In this document: positions 33,521 to 41,040 of the stretch, piece by piece | Layout: each line of letters begins with the position of its first letter | How positions within the stretch are numbered: position 1 is the first letter of the stretch | Source of the DNA: UBA967 sp044375555 | GTDB taxonomy: Bacteria; Verrucomicrobiota; Verrucomicrobiia; Chthoniobacterales; Terrimicrobiaceae | Assembly (NCBI GenBank): GCA_044375555.1 | Contig: JBILML010000001.1 | Location: forward strand, 1-64,000 | Reading direction: 5' to 3' | Length of the DNA: 64,000 nucleotides | Position numbers and translations under genes: made by a program | The notes under the pieces: model-generated | Told to the model about the DNA's origin: nothing | Databases searched by the model: none | Seen by the model: the letters and a program-made list of their open reading frames with translations, nothing else

Positions 33521-35437
33521 TCATTCTGAAGCTATCCAAATCAATCTAGAATTGGCGTTTTTCGCAATGATATTCCCCTGGGCAAGCGTATCTATATTGT
33601 TAAAAAAATCCACAATAAAATTTTTGGAAAAGTCGCGAAATTCGGACCGGGGATGGTTCTCCATGACCTGTCGATTGTAAAGGAAGATGGCTTTGTTAAA
33701 ATCGACAGCTAAAAGATATTTAATACCGAGATTTCTCAGATATTCTTCAAGAGCTGGCGCACCTTTATTAAAAGGCATTCCTGGTGGGGGACTGGCACAG
33801 GCGATATTGTCCACATTGAAAATAGGGTTTCTTGAGTAGTCCAACAAATACGGGGCATCCACTATAGCAAAAATTTTTTCTCCGGCAGGAACCAAGTTTT
33901 GTAAATCTTTGTAGTAGGATTGAAGGGGCGAGGCTTGGAACTTGAAACCATGCTCTTGGAGTTTCAGCACCTCCATCTGAACCTGGAGCTCTTGCGAAGT
34001 TGCTTCGGCTTGCGGCCAAAAGAAAACCATCAAAGCAACAAATGCCATGCATTTTTTCCAAAAAAATCCCTTGCCATTGATGCTATCAAGGCACATTGCT
34101 AAAATCCAAAAGAAACTGGCCGCAAGAATGGGAAACACAAGGCGGTAGAAATCCATGTTCCACGTGGCGGCTGTTCCTGTGGTATTGATGGCAATAAGAA
34201 TTCCTAAACAAATTCCGACTCCAGATGCAGCTGCAGCAAGCTTTTGTGTATGGCTTTGCAGAAGAAAAACAAGACTCATCCCTAGTATCACAGTCGCCAC
34301 TTCTGGCATCGAAAAGAAACTTAGAACCACCTTCGCATCCTCAAAAAATCCCATGCCCGTTTTAACAAACTGCACATTAGGCATCAGATTTCCGTCCATT
34401 AGCGGATATATCGGTGTGCGGGAGGACTCCCAACTCACCACCATGCTTGGGGCTAAATAAAGAAAGGTCAGGAGACCGGTTTTGAAATAGTTTTGCAAAA
34501 GATTCTTCCAGTTCCCGATAAAGTTTTCGATCAACATCAAAATAAACCAGACACCCAAGGCTCCAGCACAGGCAAGAGCGTAGGTGAACCTCAAGCTAGA
34601 TGCTCCAGCAAGAACTAAGGCCGGTATGATCCAAACTTTCCAGCCGGTGACTTTGCAGCCCTGAATTTTGCTAATGCAAAGGAAAAATGCGAAAATGAGA
34701 CACACGCCGACTACCGTGCTGCTGGTGTTGATCCGGGGAACCGATACAGTAACTGCAGCCAGAATGAACAGAGCCCGCAGCCACTGCCAATGCGGTGTCG
34801 TTTTCCTTGTGGCCTCTACAAGGAGACCGAAGAGCAGGATCGCTCCAAATCCGCGGTCCAACAGGTGCGCGCTCTCAGGTTCTGCAACGATCATAATCTG
34901 GGCAAGTAAAACCGACTGACCGCAAAGGCTGAAAATTCGCCTTTGGCTGAATGGTTCGATAAGCGTGCCGGTCTGCAGGATTTTTTCAGGAAAGGCGAGA
35001 TAGGCCACCCAATCGTCGTTGGGATCGTATTGGAATGGCCAGTAAACCGAAGTGGCAAATGTCAGTAATGCAAACGCCCCGGGAATGACCAGAAACAACC
35101 ACTGATAATTGACTTTTTTGGCAACCGGAGATTTGCCTTTGCTTTTATTGGAGGTCGATATGGGGGGCTTGTTAAGTTCAAGATAAAAAAAGTAACACGC
35201 TAAACCAAAGCCCATGACAGCCACCGAAGTCAGCCCCGCCGGCGTCGCCGCCTTGAAAACCATAAGCACCGAACCCAGAACGATCGAAGCAGACATTCCC
35301 ACAGCCGCCTTCGCCGCCCAACCAAAATCATTGAATTCCGCCAGCTTCAGCAAGCGGACTATAGCCGCCCCATAGCCGATGTAGCTCAGAAAAAGCAGAA
35401 CTGCCCAGAGAATGACATTTGCGTAGATGGGTTCCAT
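33521..35437 (-). CDS. Large polytopic membrane protein
   Basis: 638 residues with about a dozen hydrophobic helices (the first near 7-27) and a soluble C-terminal 130 residues. The pattern of N-terminal helices, a loop with YDPNDDWVAYLAFPEK and a periplasmic tail is that of GT-C glycosyltransferases or O-antigen-type proteins, but I see no defining motif. It likely closes the minus-strand arm of the polysaccharide locus. The region is A+T-richer than the housekeeping genes. Confidence 0.72.
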   Translation of the reverse strand: MEPIYANVILWAVLLFLSYIGYGAAIVRLLKLAEFNDFGWAAKAAVGMSASIVLGSVLMVFKAATPAGLTSVAVMGFGLACYFFYLELNKPPISTSNKSKGKSPVAKKVNYQWLFLVIPGAFALLTFATSVYWPFQYDPNDDWVAYLAFPEKILQTGTLIEPFSQRRIFSLCGQSVLLAQIMIVAEPESAHLLDRGFGAILLFGLLVEATRKTTPHWQWLRALFILAAVTVSVPRINTSSTVVGVCLIFAFFLCISKIQGCKVTGWKVWIIPALVLAGASSLRFTYALACAGALGVWFILMLIENFIGNWKNLLQNYFKTGLLTFLYLAPSMVVSWESSRTPIYPLMDGNLMPNVQFVKTGMGFFEDAKVVLSFFSMPEVATVILGMSLVFLLQSHTQKLAAAASGVGICLGILIAINTTGTAATWNMDFYRLVFPILAASFFWILAMCLDSINGKGFFWKKCMAFVALMVFFWPQAEATSQELQVQMEVLKLQEHGFKFQASPLQSYYKDLQNLVPAGEKIFAIVDAPYLLDYSRNPIFNVDNIACASPPPGMPFNKGAPALEEYLRNLGIKYLLAVDFNKAIFLYNRQVMENHPRSEFRDFSKNFIVDFFNNIDTLAQGNIIAKNANSRLIWIASE

Positions 35438-35482
35438 GGATTTTAAAGCATTTCAGGGGGCTGGCACATTGTGTTCATGGTT

Positions 35483-35881
35483 TCAAAGTTCCGAACGCCT
35501 GACGACCTCCTCTGCGGAGACAGCCTCCACAGCGCGGTTGGATCGAAAATCGGCCAGGTTCTTTGTTGCCAGAAAGGGAATTCCGTTTTCCTCTGCCATG
35601 GCCATTTGAAGGGCATCCTCGAAATCCTCCCAGCCCAATTCCGACGCCCTGTCAATGCTTGCGGGGGTCAGCGCGGCGAGGCGGAATTTGGATCGCATAT
35701 AGGCGAGAGGGCCCTCGATGCGTCCGGCTTTCGACCGCCCGACGATGTAGAGGATGTTCGCCAGCGAAAGCGTGGACAACCACGGCTCCGGCACCTTGGC
35801 AATCGCCATGGCGGCTTGGGAGAATCCGGGCCGTTTCAACAAAACATCCAGCACCACATTGGCATCGAAAAGAACTTTCAC
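35483..35881 (-). CDS. PIN-domain toxin, module A of the TA island
   Basis: 132 residues. MKVLFDANVVLDVLLKR gives the first Asp, SLANILYI replaces the usual Glu position with Asn, WEDFEDALQMAMA supplies later acidic residues and TKNLADF the last Asp. Predicted RNase. Its start overlaps the antitoxin stop by 4 bp. Confidence 0.85.
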   Translation of the reverse strand: MKVLFDANVVLDVLLKRPGFSQAAMAIAKVPEPWLSTLSLANILYIVGRSKAGRIEGPLAYMRSKFRLAALTPASIDRASELGWEDFEDALQMAMAEENGIPFLATKNLADFRSNRAVEAVSAEEVVRRSEL

Positions 35882-36123
35882 CGCAGGTGTTTTTCCGCCA
35901 AGGCCCGCCAGCGGGGATCGTTCCAGTGCTCCTCCAGCGGCAGGGCAGACCCCACTGCGGCCGCCGTTTCAGGATCGATAGCGGCAACGCGCCCGAGTTC
36001 CATTTCCTCGGACTCCCGCGCCACTTGCTGTCTGAACCAAGAGGATAGCGTCTCGCCCTTGCGGGCAGCCACCAGCTTCGCCTGCGCGGCCACATCCTCC
36101 GGCACTGACAGTGTAATATTCAT
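35878..36123 (-). CDS. Ribbon-helix-helix-like antitoxin, module A
   Basis: 81 residues. MNITLSVPEDVAAQAKLVAA is a typical ribbon-helix-helix start; the acidic/aromatic C-terminus (HWNDPRWRALAEKHL) would bind the toxin. An 8-bp inverted repeat overlaps its start codon, which fits self-repression. Confidence 0.78.
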   Translation of the reverse strand: MNITLSVPEDVAAQAKLVAARKGETLSSWFRQQVARESEEMELGRVAAIDPETAAAVGSALPLEEHWNDPRWRALAEKHLR

Positions 36124-36150
36124 ATGTGAAACATTTCTCGGATCACATAT
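36122..36150. promoter_or_regulatory. Inverted-repeat operator of module A
   Basis: ATATGTGA (36122-36129) and TCACATAT (36143-36150) are perfect 8-bp arms 13 bp apart. The left arm overlaps the antitoxin start codon. Confidence 0.7.
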
Positions 36151-36320
36151 CGAATCAAGTCGAAAAATGGGAAGTTTTCAGTTTGGAGTTTTCAGCGGCT
36201 CCCACAGAGGCGCGGAGACACGGAGAGAGCGGAGGTTAGGCAGTATAGGCGAAATCATTTTCAGAAGGTTGGGTCTTGGGTTGAATGAAGGGTAAATGGA
36301 GCCCGGTAAATGGGAACCAA
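36151..36320. other. Spacer between TA modules A and B
   Basis: No gene seen. Contains the GA-rich run CACAGAGGCGCGGAGACACG then GAGAGAGCGGAGG (36194-36231), a kind of purine-rich repeat that often recurs in genomes. Confidence 0.5.
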
Positions 36321-36494
36321 TTACTTATGATTCAAAGCCAACTTTTGTTTATTAATAACCTGCCAGCCTTCTGATTTGAGTTTTTCTGTATCAAGTCGCA
36401 GTTGTTCGAAAATTTTATGGACGCTGTAGCCATGCTCTTTCGCATGTTCATCCCGGGTTTTGCGGATTTCCTTTAAAATAGTATTTTCTTTCAT
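36321..36494 (-). CDS. Small protein paired with PIN toxin B
   Basis: 57 residues (MKENTILKEIRKTRDEHAKE, ending LNHK), mostly one charged helix. It starts inside the stop codon of the PIN gene at 36491 (ATGA overlap), so translation is coupled. Short helical proteins of this kind beside PIN genes are probable antitoxins, here in toxin-first order. I do not recognise a DNA-binding domain. Confidence 0.72.
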   Translation of the reverse strand: MKENTILKEIRKTRDEHAKEHGYSVHKIFEQLRLDTEKLKSEGWQVINKQKLALNHK

Positions 36495-36973
36495 AATTCA
36501 ATCTCCATGAGTTCGGTAGGTGTCGCGATAACAGGACAGGTGAAGCCCATCTTTTGGCAGCATTCTTCAATTTTCCTGGTAGTGTAGCGATTATTGATAT
36601 GCTTGCAATTCCATGTGAGTAAAAAATCGATTCCATGCACTGTCGCAATGGCAATGTGAGCAGCATCATCCGCAGCGTTTGCCGGAACGACTTCTTCAAG
36701 CAAGCGAATCGTTAATTCTTCAGATTCTTCGGTAGGGCTCAAAAGAGGAATGCCGGAAAGGGCATCAATCCGCTTTTGGGACATTTCCGGATTCCCTTTG
36801 GAAACCTCGCGCAAGACAACAGCAGAAACGAAAATCTCAAAGCGACCACGGTGCTCCTCCCACCATTCGACAGTTTGCTCTTGATCTGCGGCTAATCTTA
36901 AATCCCGGCTGGGCTTGGATACCAAATAGCTTGGAATAGTTGTCTCAAGGTAAAGTTTGGGCTTTGTAGGCAT
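36491..36973 (-). CDS. PIN-domain toxin, module B
   Basis: 160 residues of the subgroup starting LYLETTIPSYL, with the first acidic position as Glu rather than Asp. Later marks are VLREVSKG, ADDAAHIAIATVHGID and LTWNCKHINN. Predicted RNase. The partner is the 57-residue gene downstream. Confidence 0.82.
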   Translation of the reverse strand: MPTKPKLYLETTIPSYLVSKPSRDLRLAADQEQTVEWWEEHRGRFEIFVSAVVLREVSKGNPEMSQKRIDALSGIPLLSPTEESEELTIRLLEEVVPANAADDAAHIAIATVHGIDFLLTWNCKHINNRYTTRKIEECCQKMGFTCPVIATPTELMEIEL

Positions 36974-37134
36974 AGATTAAAAGTCAATAAATATCAGAAT
37001 ATTAGAGATCTGTTAATGTCGCCTGTGAATTCTCTGGATAGACCTTTGCGGCGGGCGGTTTGCGCCAAAGCAGGACGGGGAAATACATGGGTAGATTTAA
37101 GGCTTCAGGGGTTCTCACAGAGGATAAGTGGTTT

Positions 37135-37371
37135 CTACCAAGCGGAAGCAAATGGAAATTCCGTGTCGCCCGGATTTTCGCCTGGCACAATTGCCCACGA
37201 AATTGTGTGGACGACTTCTTTGAGTTGTTCCGAATCTAAAATTTCAGCGCCTTGAGCCATAAGCCATGCATCCATTTCCTCAATAGTCGCAGTCGCTGGG
37301 GTGATCTGTGGAATATAAGCGATCTCGGTCACTACTTTAGTTTCTTTTGAAGGTATTAATAATGAGCTCAT
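37135..37371 (-). CDS. Small protein of an unrecognised gene pair, downstream member
   Basis: 78 residues, acidic, not recognised. Central TATIEEMDAWLMAQGAEI resembles a toxin- or partner-binding helix. Its start lies 35 bp inside the end of the upstream gene (37337-37654), so the two are coupled. Position within a TA island suggests an antitoxin-like role, by context only. Confidence 0.55.
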   Translation of the reverse strand: MSSLLIPSKETKVVTEIAYIPQITPATATIEEMDAWLMAQGAEILDSEQLKEVVHTISWAIVPGENPGDTEFPFASAW

Positions 37372-37654
37372 AGTCTTTTTGAAATGTTGTTATTGCTAAA
37401 TGGAATACTTCCTTCGGAGATATATCATCATACCATATTTTCTGCAAAAGGCCTGCTTTTTTACCAAGGACATCCTGATGAGGGATGCCATGCGCCGTAT
37501 CAAATCGCGCAACATCTATCCAGCCCTTCTCAGTCTGAATTGTAAGAACCACAGCAAAAGAAACATATCGTCCTTTCTGTGTTGAGCGAATCACGAGGAT
37601 TCGCACATCATTTTCTAACCAAATATTAAATGCGGAATCTGGCATAAGACTCAA
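37337..37654 (-). CDS. Small protein of an unrecognised gene pair, upstream member
   Basis: 105 residues, compact alpha/beta composition with DVRILVIRSTQKGRYVSF, then WIDVARFDTAHGIPHQDV. I cannot name the family. A conserved-looking RFDTAHG with His residues could form an active site. It overlaps the small gene at 37135 and may be the toxin-like half of a pair. Confidence 0.6.
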   Translation of the reverse strand: MSLMPDSAFNIWLENDVRILVIRSTQKGRYVSFAVVLTIQTEKGWIDVARFDTAHGIPHQDVLGKKAGLLQKIWYDDISPKEVFHLAITTFQKDYELIINTFKRN

Positions 37655-37769
37655 TATAGAAAAGACCGTTTGTGTTTATTAAGTTGAAGTGGCAAGGAAG
37701 CAAGAAAAAAATTCAAGGATTCTCGCATAGTCTTGGAGCAAATGAGGTTGAGAAGGATAGTCAAATCTT

Positions 37770-38440
37770 TTACTGGTAGTCAGCCATTGGGATTTTCCAA
37801 TCGATGCCTTTGCGCTGAATGTGATCACAAAGCGATTGCTGTTTGATGGATTCGAAAGCTTTCACATCGAATTGGTAAGGGAGTGGAAGTTCATTAAGTT
37901 CTGCGGCAATGGACTCCGCTTGCAGGGCATCGACTCCCCAGAGTGCGAGGTCAATATCCGATGCAGGAGTGTGACAACCTTTGGCACGAGATCCAAAAAG
38001 TTTCACCTGCGAAATCTCTGGGTGCCGAATGAGGACCGAGTCGATGAGGGAGGTTTCTTGATCGGTGAGCGTGGTCATTTTTGCAGTTCCTTGCATAAAA
38101 ACTGATGAAGTGTGTGACTGAAGGGATGGAAGATACCGTTCTACCGTGGCGCGAATAGCGTCCTCAAAAATTGTGAAATCGTATGTGTGGGAGAGGAGAT
38201 TTCGGTGGTTGAGCATATCGATCCAAACTTGTCCATTGCTGATGATTTTTGCAACGAAAGCTTCTTTAATCACTTGGCGGGGAGTTGCCGGAGAGACCGA
38301 CACGCCGCTGTTCTCCAGATAGTCTTTCATGCATTTCTAGGCCAGCTCGAGTGTGTATTCCATTCGCTGAGGGCACCTTCCTGTTCCAATGGAGAGAGGT
38401 TCTCTTGGGAATTGTGAAAGCAATGTCTACTCTCCAAGAT
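37770..38440 (-). pseudogene. Decayed HepT/MntA unit: broken HepT joined to a nucleotidyltransferase
   Basis: The open frame 37770-38330 encodes the last part of a HepT-like protein (KDYLENSGVSVSPATPRQ to the HxxxHxY-like HRNLLSHTYDFTIF) running without a stop into a minimal nucleotidyltransferase (MntA: LFGSRAKGCHTPASDIDLAL). Upstream, the frame RMEYTLELA meets a TAG exactly where HepT relatives have Trp (LAWKTLKDYLE). Just before that, EGAL is one base out of frame. So the HepT N-terminus is lost to a nonsense codon plus a frameshift. The MntA half looks intact and may still be made from ATG 38330 or an internal start. Confidence 0.75.
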
Positions 38441-38864
38441 TATCTTGAATAACTTGATAGGAGGAAATTCCGCATTGCAATAAACTGGGGTCGATTCTTT
38501 GGTCGAAAGTGACGAGTTTTCCACCATTTTTGATTGCGAGGGCGAGGAGGTAGTAGTCTGTGAGATTTTTTGAACCGGGTAGGGTTGGGAATTTTCGCGA
38601 GTCAACAAGCGAAATGGTATCATCCCAAAATTGGTGTCCAGGTTGGCAGATGAATTCTTGCAGGAGAGTCCTGGCAGCCGATGGGGAGCCAGGGCCTTTG
38701 GGATAATTGGGATGACCGAGGATGCGGAGGAAGGCATTTTCCGTGAGTGGGCATGTGGCCCAGCCATCTTGTTTCTTGGTTGCGAAAAAAGCCTGGGCTT
38801 TCTCATGGTGAACATGATCTGCATCCCCTAGTGCGATGAGAAAATTGGCATCAAAAAGGAACAT
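38427..38864 (-). CDS. PIN-domain toxin, module C
   Basis: 145 residues. MFLFDANFLIALGDADHVHH gives the first Asp, CPLTENAFLRIL the Glu, and NLTDYYLLALAIK with LVTFDQRI the later Asps. This TENAF subgroup is typical of VapC. Ends in the decayed HepT region. It follows its antitoxin gene by 6 bp. Confidence 0.86.
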   Translation of the reverse strand: MFLFDANFLIALGDADHVHHEKAQAFFATKKQDGWATCPLTENAFLRILGHPNYPKGPGSPSAARTLLQEFICQPGHQFWDDTISLVDSRKFPTLPGSKNLTDYYLLALAIKNGGKLVTFDQRIDPSLLQCGISSYQVIQDNLGE

Positions 38865-38870
38865 GCGTTT

Positions 38871-39122
38871 TTAGGCGTCTTCGTTTTCCAGCATTTGATA
38901 GACGAGGTCGGAGGTGATTTTTACGCCTCTTTTTTTCAGATGCGGAGCCTGGCCCTCGGAATACTCTATGAAATCGGACTTTGGACTGTCTGCGAGAGTT
39001 CTTTGTTGAATTTCTCTGCGAAGAGCCGCCTCAGTGAGCGCACGGAAGGTGATTTTACGCTTTGCCGCAATGGTTTTCGCCTCGATCATTAACTCATCAG
39101 GCAGCTCCAGCGTGGTTTTCAT
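38871..39122 (-). CDS. Ribbon-helix-helix-like antitoxin, module C
   Basis: 83 residues: MKTTLELPDELMIEAKTIAA then TFRALTEAALRREI, a ribbon-helix-helix DNA-binding start of the VapB type. The rest, with DLVYQMLENEDA, would contact the toxin. First gene of module C. Confidence 0.8.
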   Translation of the reverse strand: MKTTLELPDELMIEAKTIAAKRKITFRALTEAALRREIQQRTLADSPKSDFIEYSEGQAPHLKKRGVKITSDLVYQMLENEDA

Positions 39123-39439
39123 ATGGGAGACGATATGGTTTTACGGGCAGGCGTCAAAGGGAAAAATCCAATAGGTCATCCCCCGGCTATGCTGGGGGGT
39201 CTCTTTCCTGATTTTGCGGGATTCGGGTTTAGCGCGCCCTGTGAAAATTACGAGATTTCCGGGTTTTCAAAAAATTTCTCTAAGGGAATTCCGCCTGACC
39301 CGATGATTAGAGGGGGGGACTTGGGGTGTTACTTTTTGAAGGCAGATAGGCTGGATGTTTTTCCGGGGCGTCCGCTTTTGACTTCAACCGCAATGTGGCG
39401 CGGCCTACCTGAGGCGTCAGCATCGTCCATTAGCAGTGG
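39123..39439. other. Spacer between TA modules C and D
   Basis: 317 bp without a believable gene; an open plus-strand frame here has no family features. CCCCCGGCTATGCTGGGGG at about 39179-39197 can form a stem with one mismatch and may be a terminator. Confidence 0.5.
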
Positions 39440-39847
39440 CTATAGCTTTAATATTTGAATGGCGGAATGGGATTTGTTCCACTCGATGATTTTTTTATCT
39501 GCAGTGATCAAGGGAAGACCGAGGGTGAGGGCGGTGGCGACGATGAGGCGGTCTGCTGGGTCGCCATGGAATTCCGGCAAGCGGGAACTGGCGATGCAAA
39601 TGGCCGGGGAGATGGCTTCAAGCTCGACGGGTCGTTTGAGGTTGGTGGAAATCCAAGTCTCGATATCGGGAGTCAAAACCAGGCGGCCTTTTTGGACGAG
39701 CATGGCCACTTCCCAAACGGAAATCGCGGAAACAAGGGCCCGTCCATGGAATGTTGACGCCCGGGATGCTTCAGGTGCCCCGGCGCTCATCCAAACCCAG
39801 GCGTGGGTATCAAGGACGGCTGCGCCTATTTGCTCAAGACTCGGCAT
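39440..39847 (-). CDS. PIN-domain toxin, module D
   Basis: 135 residues of the PIN subgroup with LDTHAWVW, SAISVWEVAML (Glu), FHGDPADRLIVATAL and LITADKKI. Predicted RNase; pairs with the Phd-type gene that overlaps its start by 14 bp. Confidence 0.87.
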   Translation of the reverse strand: MPSLEQIGAAVLDTHAWVWMSAGAPEASRASTFHGRALVSAISVWEVAMLVQKGRLVLTPDIETWISTNLKRPVELEAISPAICIASSRLPEFHGDPADRLIVATALTLGLPLITADKKIIEWNKSHSAIQILKL

Positions 39848-40055
39848 TCCAAGTTTCTCCTGTCGAGGTTAGGTCGCCAAGAATCTTGGTGCAGTGAGCG
39901 GAGCGGCCGAAAAATGATGTGGAGTTTCCTTCAAATGCAATGACCTCGGCCGTGGGGCGCCCATGCCGAGTGATGACAATTCGCTCTTTGGTGTGAGCGA
40001 TATCTTCAATGATGGCGAGACACTTGGCTTTGAAGTTCGAAACAGTAAGTTCCAT
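39834..40055 (-). CDS. Phd-type antitoxin, module D
   Basis: 73 residues. TVSNFKAKCLAIIEDIAHTK and ERIVITRHGRPTAEVI form the Phd/YefM domain. The C-terminus overlaps the toxin reading frame. A palindrome lies directly upstream. Confidence 0.82.
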   Translation of the reverse strand: MELTVSNFKAKCLAIIEDIAHTKERIVITRHGRPTAEVIAFEGNSTSFFGRSAHCTKILGDLTSTGETWNAES

Positions 40056-40061
40056 GCTTTG

Positions 40062-40071
40062 ACTATATAGT
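40062..40071. promoter_or_regulatory. Palindrome upstream of module D
   Basis: ACTATATAGT, a perfect 10-bp palindrome six bases before the antitoxin ATG (40055), flanked by TG and GA. Likely an operator overlapping the -10. Confidence 0.55.
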
Positions 40072-40215
40072 GACCACTTTGAGTCGCAATAGAAATCGTG
40101 GTATAAATTTTATCAGGAGTCTTGGGAAGGTCGATACTCTCCCCCATCACACAACTCCTCAACAATCTTCCTCTCAAACATATTCAGAAAAAATACTTTA
40201 TCAAAGGCATCCTAA

Positions 40216-40254
40216 TTTTACTCAATGAGTGAGTATTTTTACTCGATGGGTGAG
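40216..40254. repeat. Tandem palindromic 18-bp repeats between modules D and E
   Basis: TTTTACTCAATGAGTGAG at 40216-40233 and TTTTACTCGATGGGTGAG at 40237-40254, differing at two positions. Each centres on an ACTC...GAGT-type symmetry. Looks like a two-site operator without an obvious adjacent regulator. Confidence 0.6.
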
Positions 40255-40284
40255 GTTGCGCAAAGGGAAACGCCGTTTCAGTTT

Positions 40285-40674
40285 TCAGCAGAAAACTTCC
40301 ACTTCATACTGGGGGAAGTTTGCATCGGCGGTAATGATTGGCATGCGGTGTAGAAGGGCTGTGGCGATGATCAATCGATCTGCTGGATCGCGGTGATGCC
40401 AAGGGAGGCAGTTGGCTTTAAAAGCGATACGCGTGGAGACTTCATACACTCGTAGGTCATGGTGAGCGACGGCCTTCTCAAACCAAGTTTCGGGTTCATC
40501 TGGAAGCTCCAATTCACCCTTCGCTGCCTTGAGGCCAATCTCCCAGGCACTGATCGCCGAAACGGCGACGACATTTGCCCGGTTGATTCGGGTTTTAGCA
40601 TTCTCACTGAGATTTTTATGGCCAGTTGCGAGCCATAGGAACCCGCAGGTGTCGAGTAAAAGGCTTTCAGACAT
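40285..40674 (-). CDS. PIN-domain toxin, module E
   Basis: 129 residues from ATG 40674, which overlaps the antitoxin stop by 8 bp; longer frames read back through the antitoxin gene. LLDTCGFLWLATG, SAISAWEIGLKAAKG, WHHRDPADRLIIATAL and ITADANF are the PIN marks. Similar subgroup to module D. Confidence 0.87.
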   Translation of the reverse strand: MSESLLLDTCGFLWLATGHKNLSENAKTRINRANVVAVSAISAWEIGLKAAKGELELPDEPETWFEKAVAHHDLRVYEVSTRIAFKANCLPWHHRDPADRLIIATALLHRMPIITADANFPQYEVEVFC

Positions 40675-40891
40675 GAGACCATTCATCGGTCGTTGGTTTT
40701 GTGAGGTCTCCATGAATCTTAATGCGGGAAAGCTGCTTGTGAGGAACGCAGCGCTCGCTGGAAGAAAGGGGCCTGATTTCGGCAACCGGATGACCGTAGC
40801 GGCTTAAAATGAAGGAGAGGCCATTTTCTTGAACCTCGTTGAGCAACTCCGAAAAATGGGCCTTGGCTTCGTGGATACTGATTGTTTTCAT
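40667..40891 (-). CDS. Phd-type antitoxin, module E
   Basis: 74 residues: SIHEAKAHFSELLNEVQENG and LSRYGHPVAEIRPL, a textbook Phd/YefM domain. A perfect inverted repeat covers its own start codon. Confidence 0.84.
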   Translation of the reverse strand: MKTISIHEAKAHFSELLNEVQENGLSFILSRYGHPVAEIRPLSSSERCVPHKQLSRIKIHGDLTKPTTDEWSHV

Positions 40892-40905
40892 GACCTGTTG
40901 GTCAT
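40890..40905. promoter_or_regulatory. Inverted-repeat operator over the module E start codon
   Basis: ATGACC, TGTT, GGTCAT: perfect 6-bp arms. The left arm shares bases with the ATG at 40889-40891, so bound antitoxin could block transcription and sit on the start. Confidence 0.65.
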
Positions 40906-41040
40906 AATTTTTAATCCAGATCAGACGATGATGTCAAGTGCCCACGAGCAGTTTTCAGCAAGCGCCAACGCAGCATCTCGCGACATGGCAACCTTTGCTT
41001 CAAAGGTGGAGACGCTGCGCCGTCGGGGTCTGGTTCAGGA

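Noticed and set aside
39123..39458. 111-residue plus-strand frame in the TA island
   Set aside because: No family match and overlaps the PIN module D end; treated as spacer.
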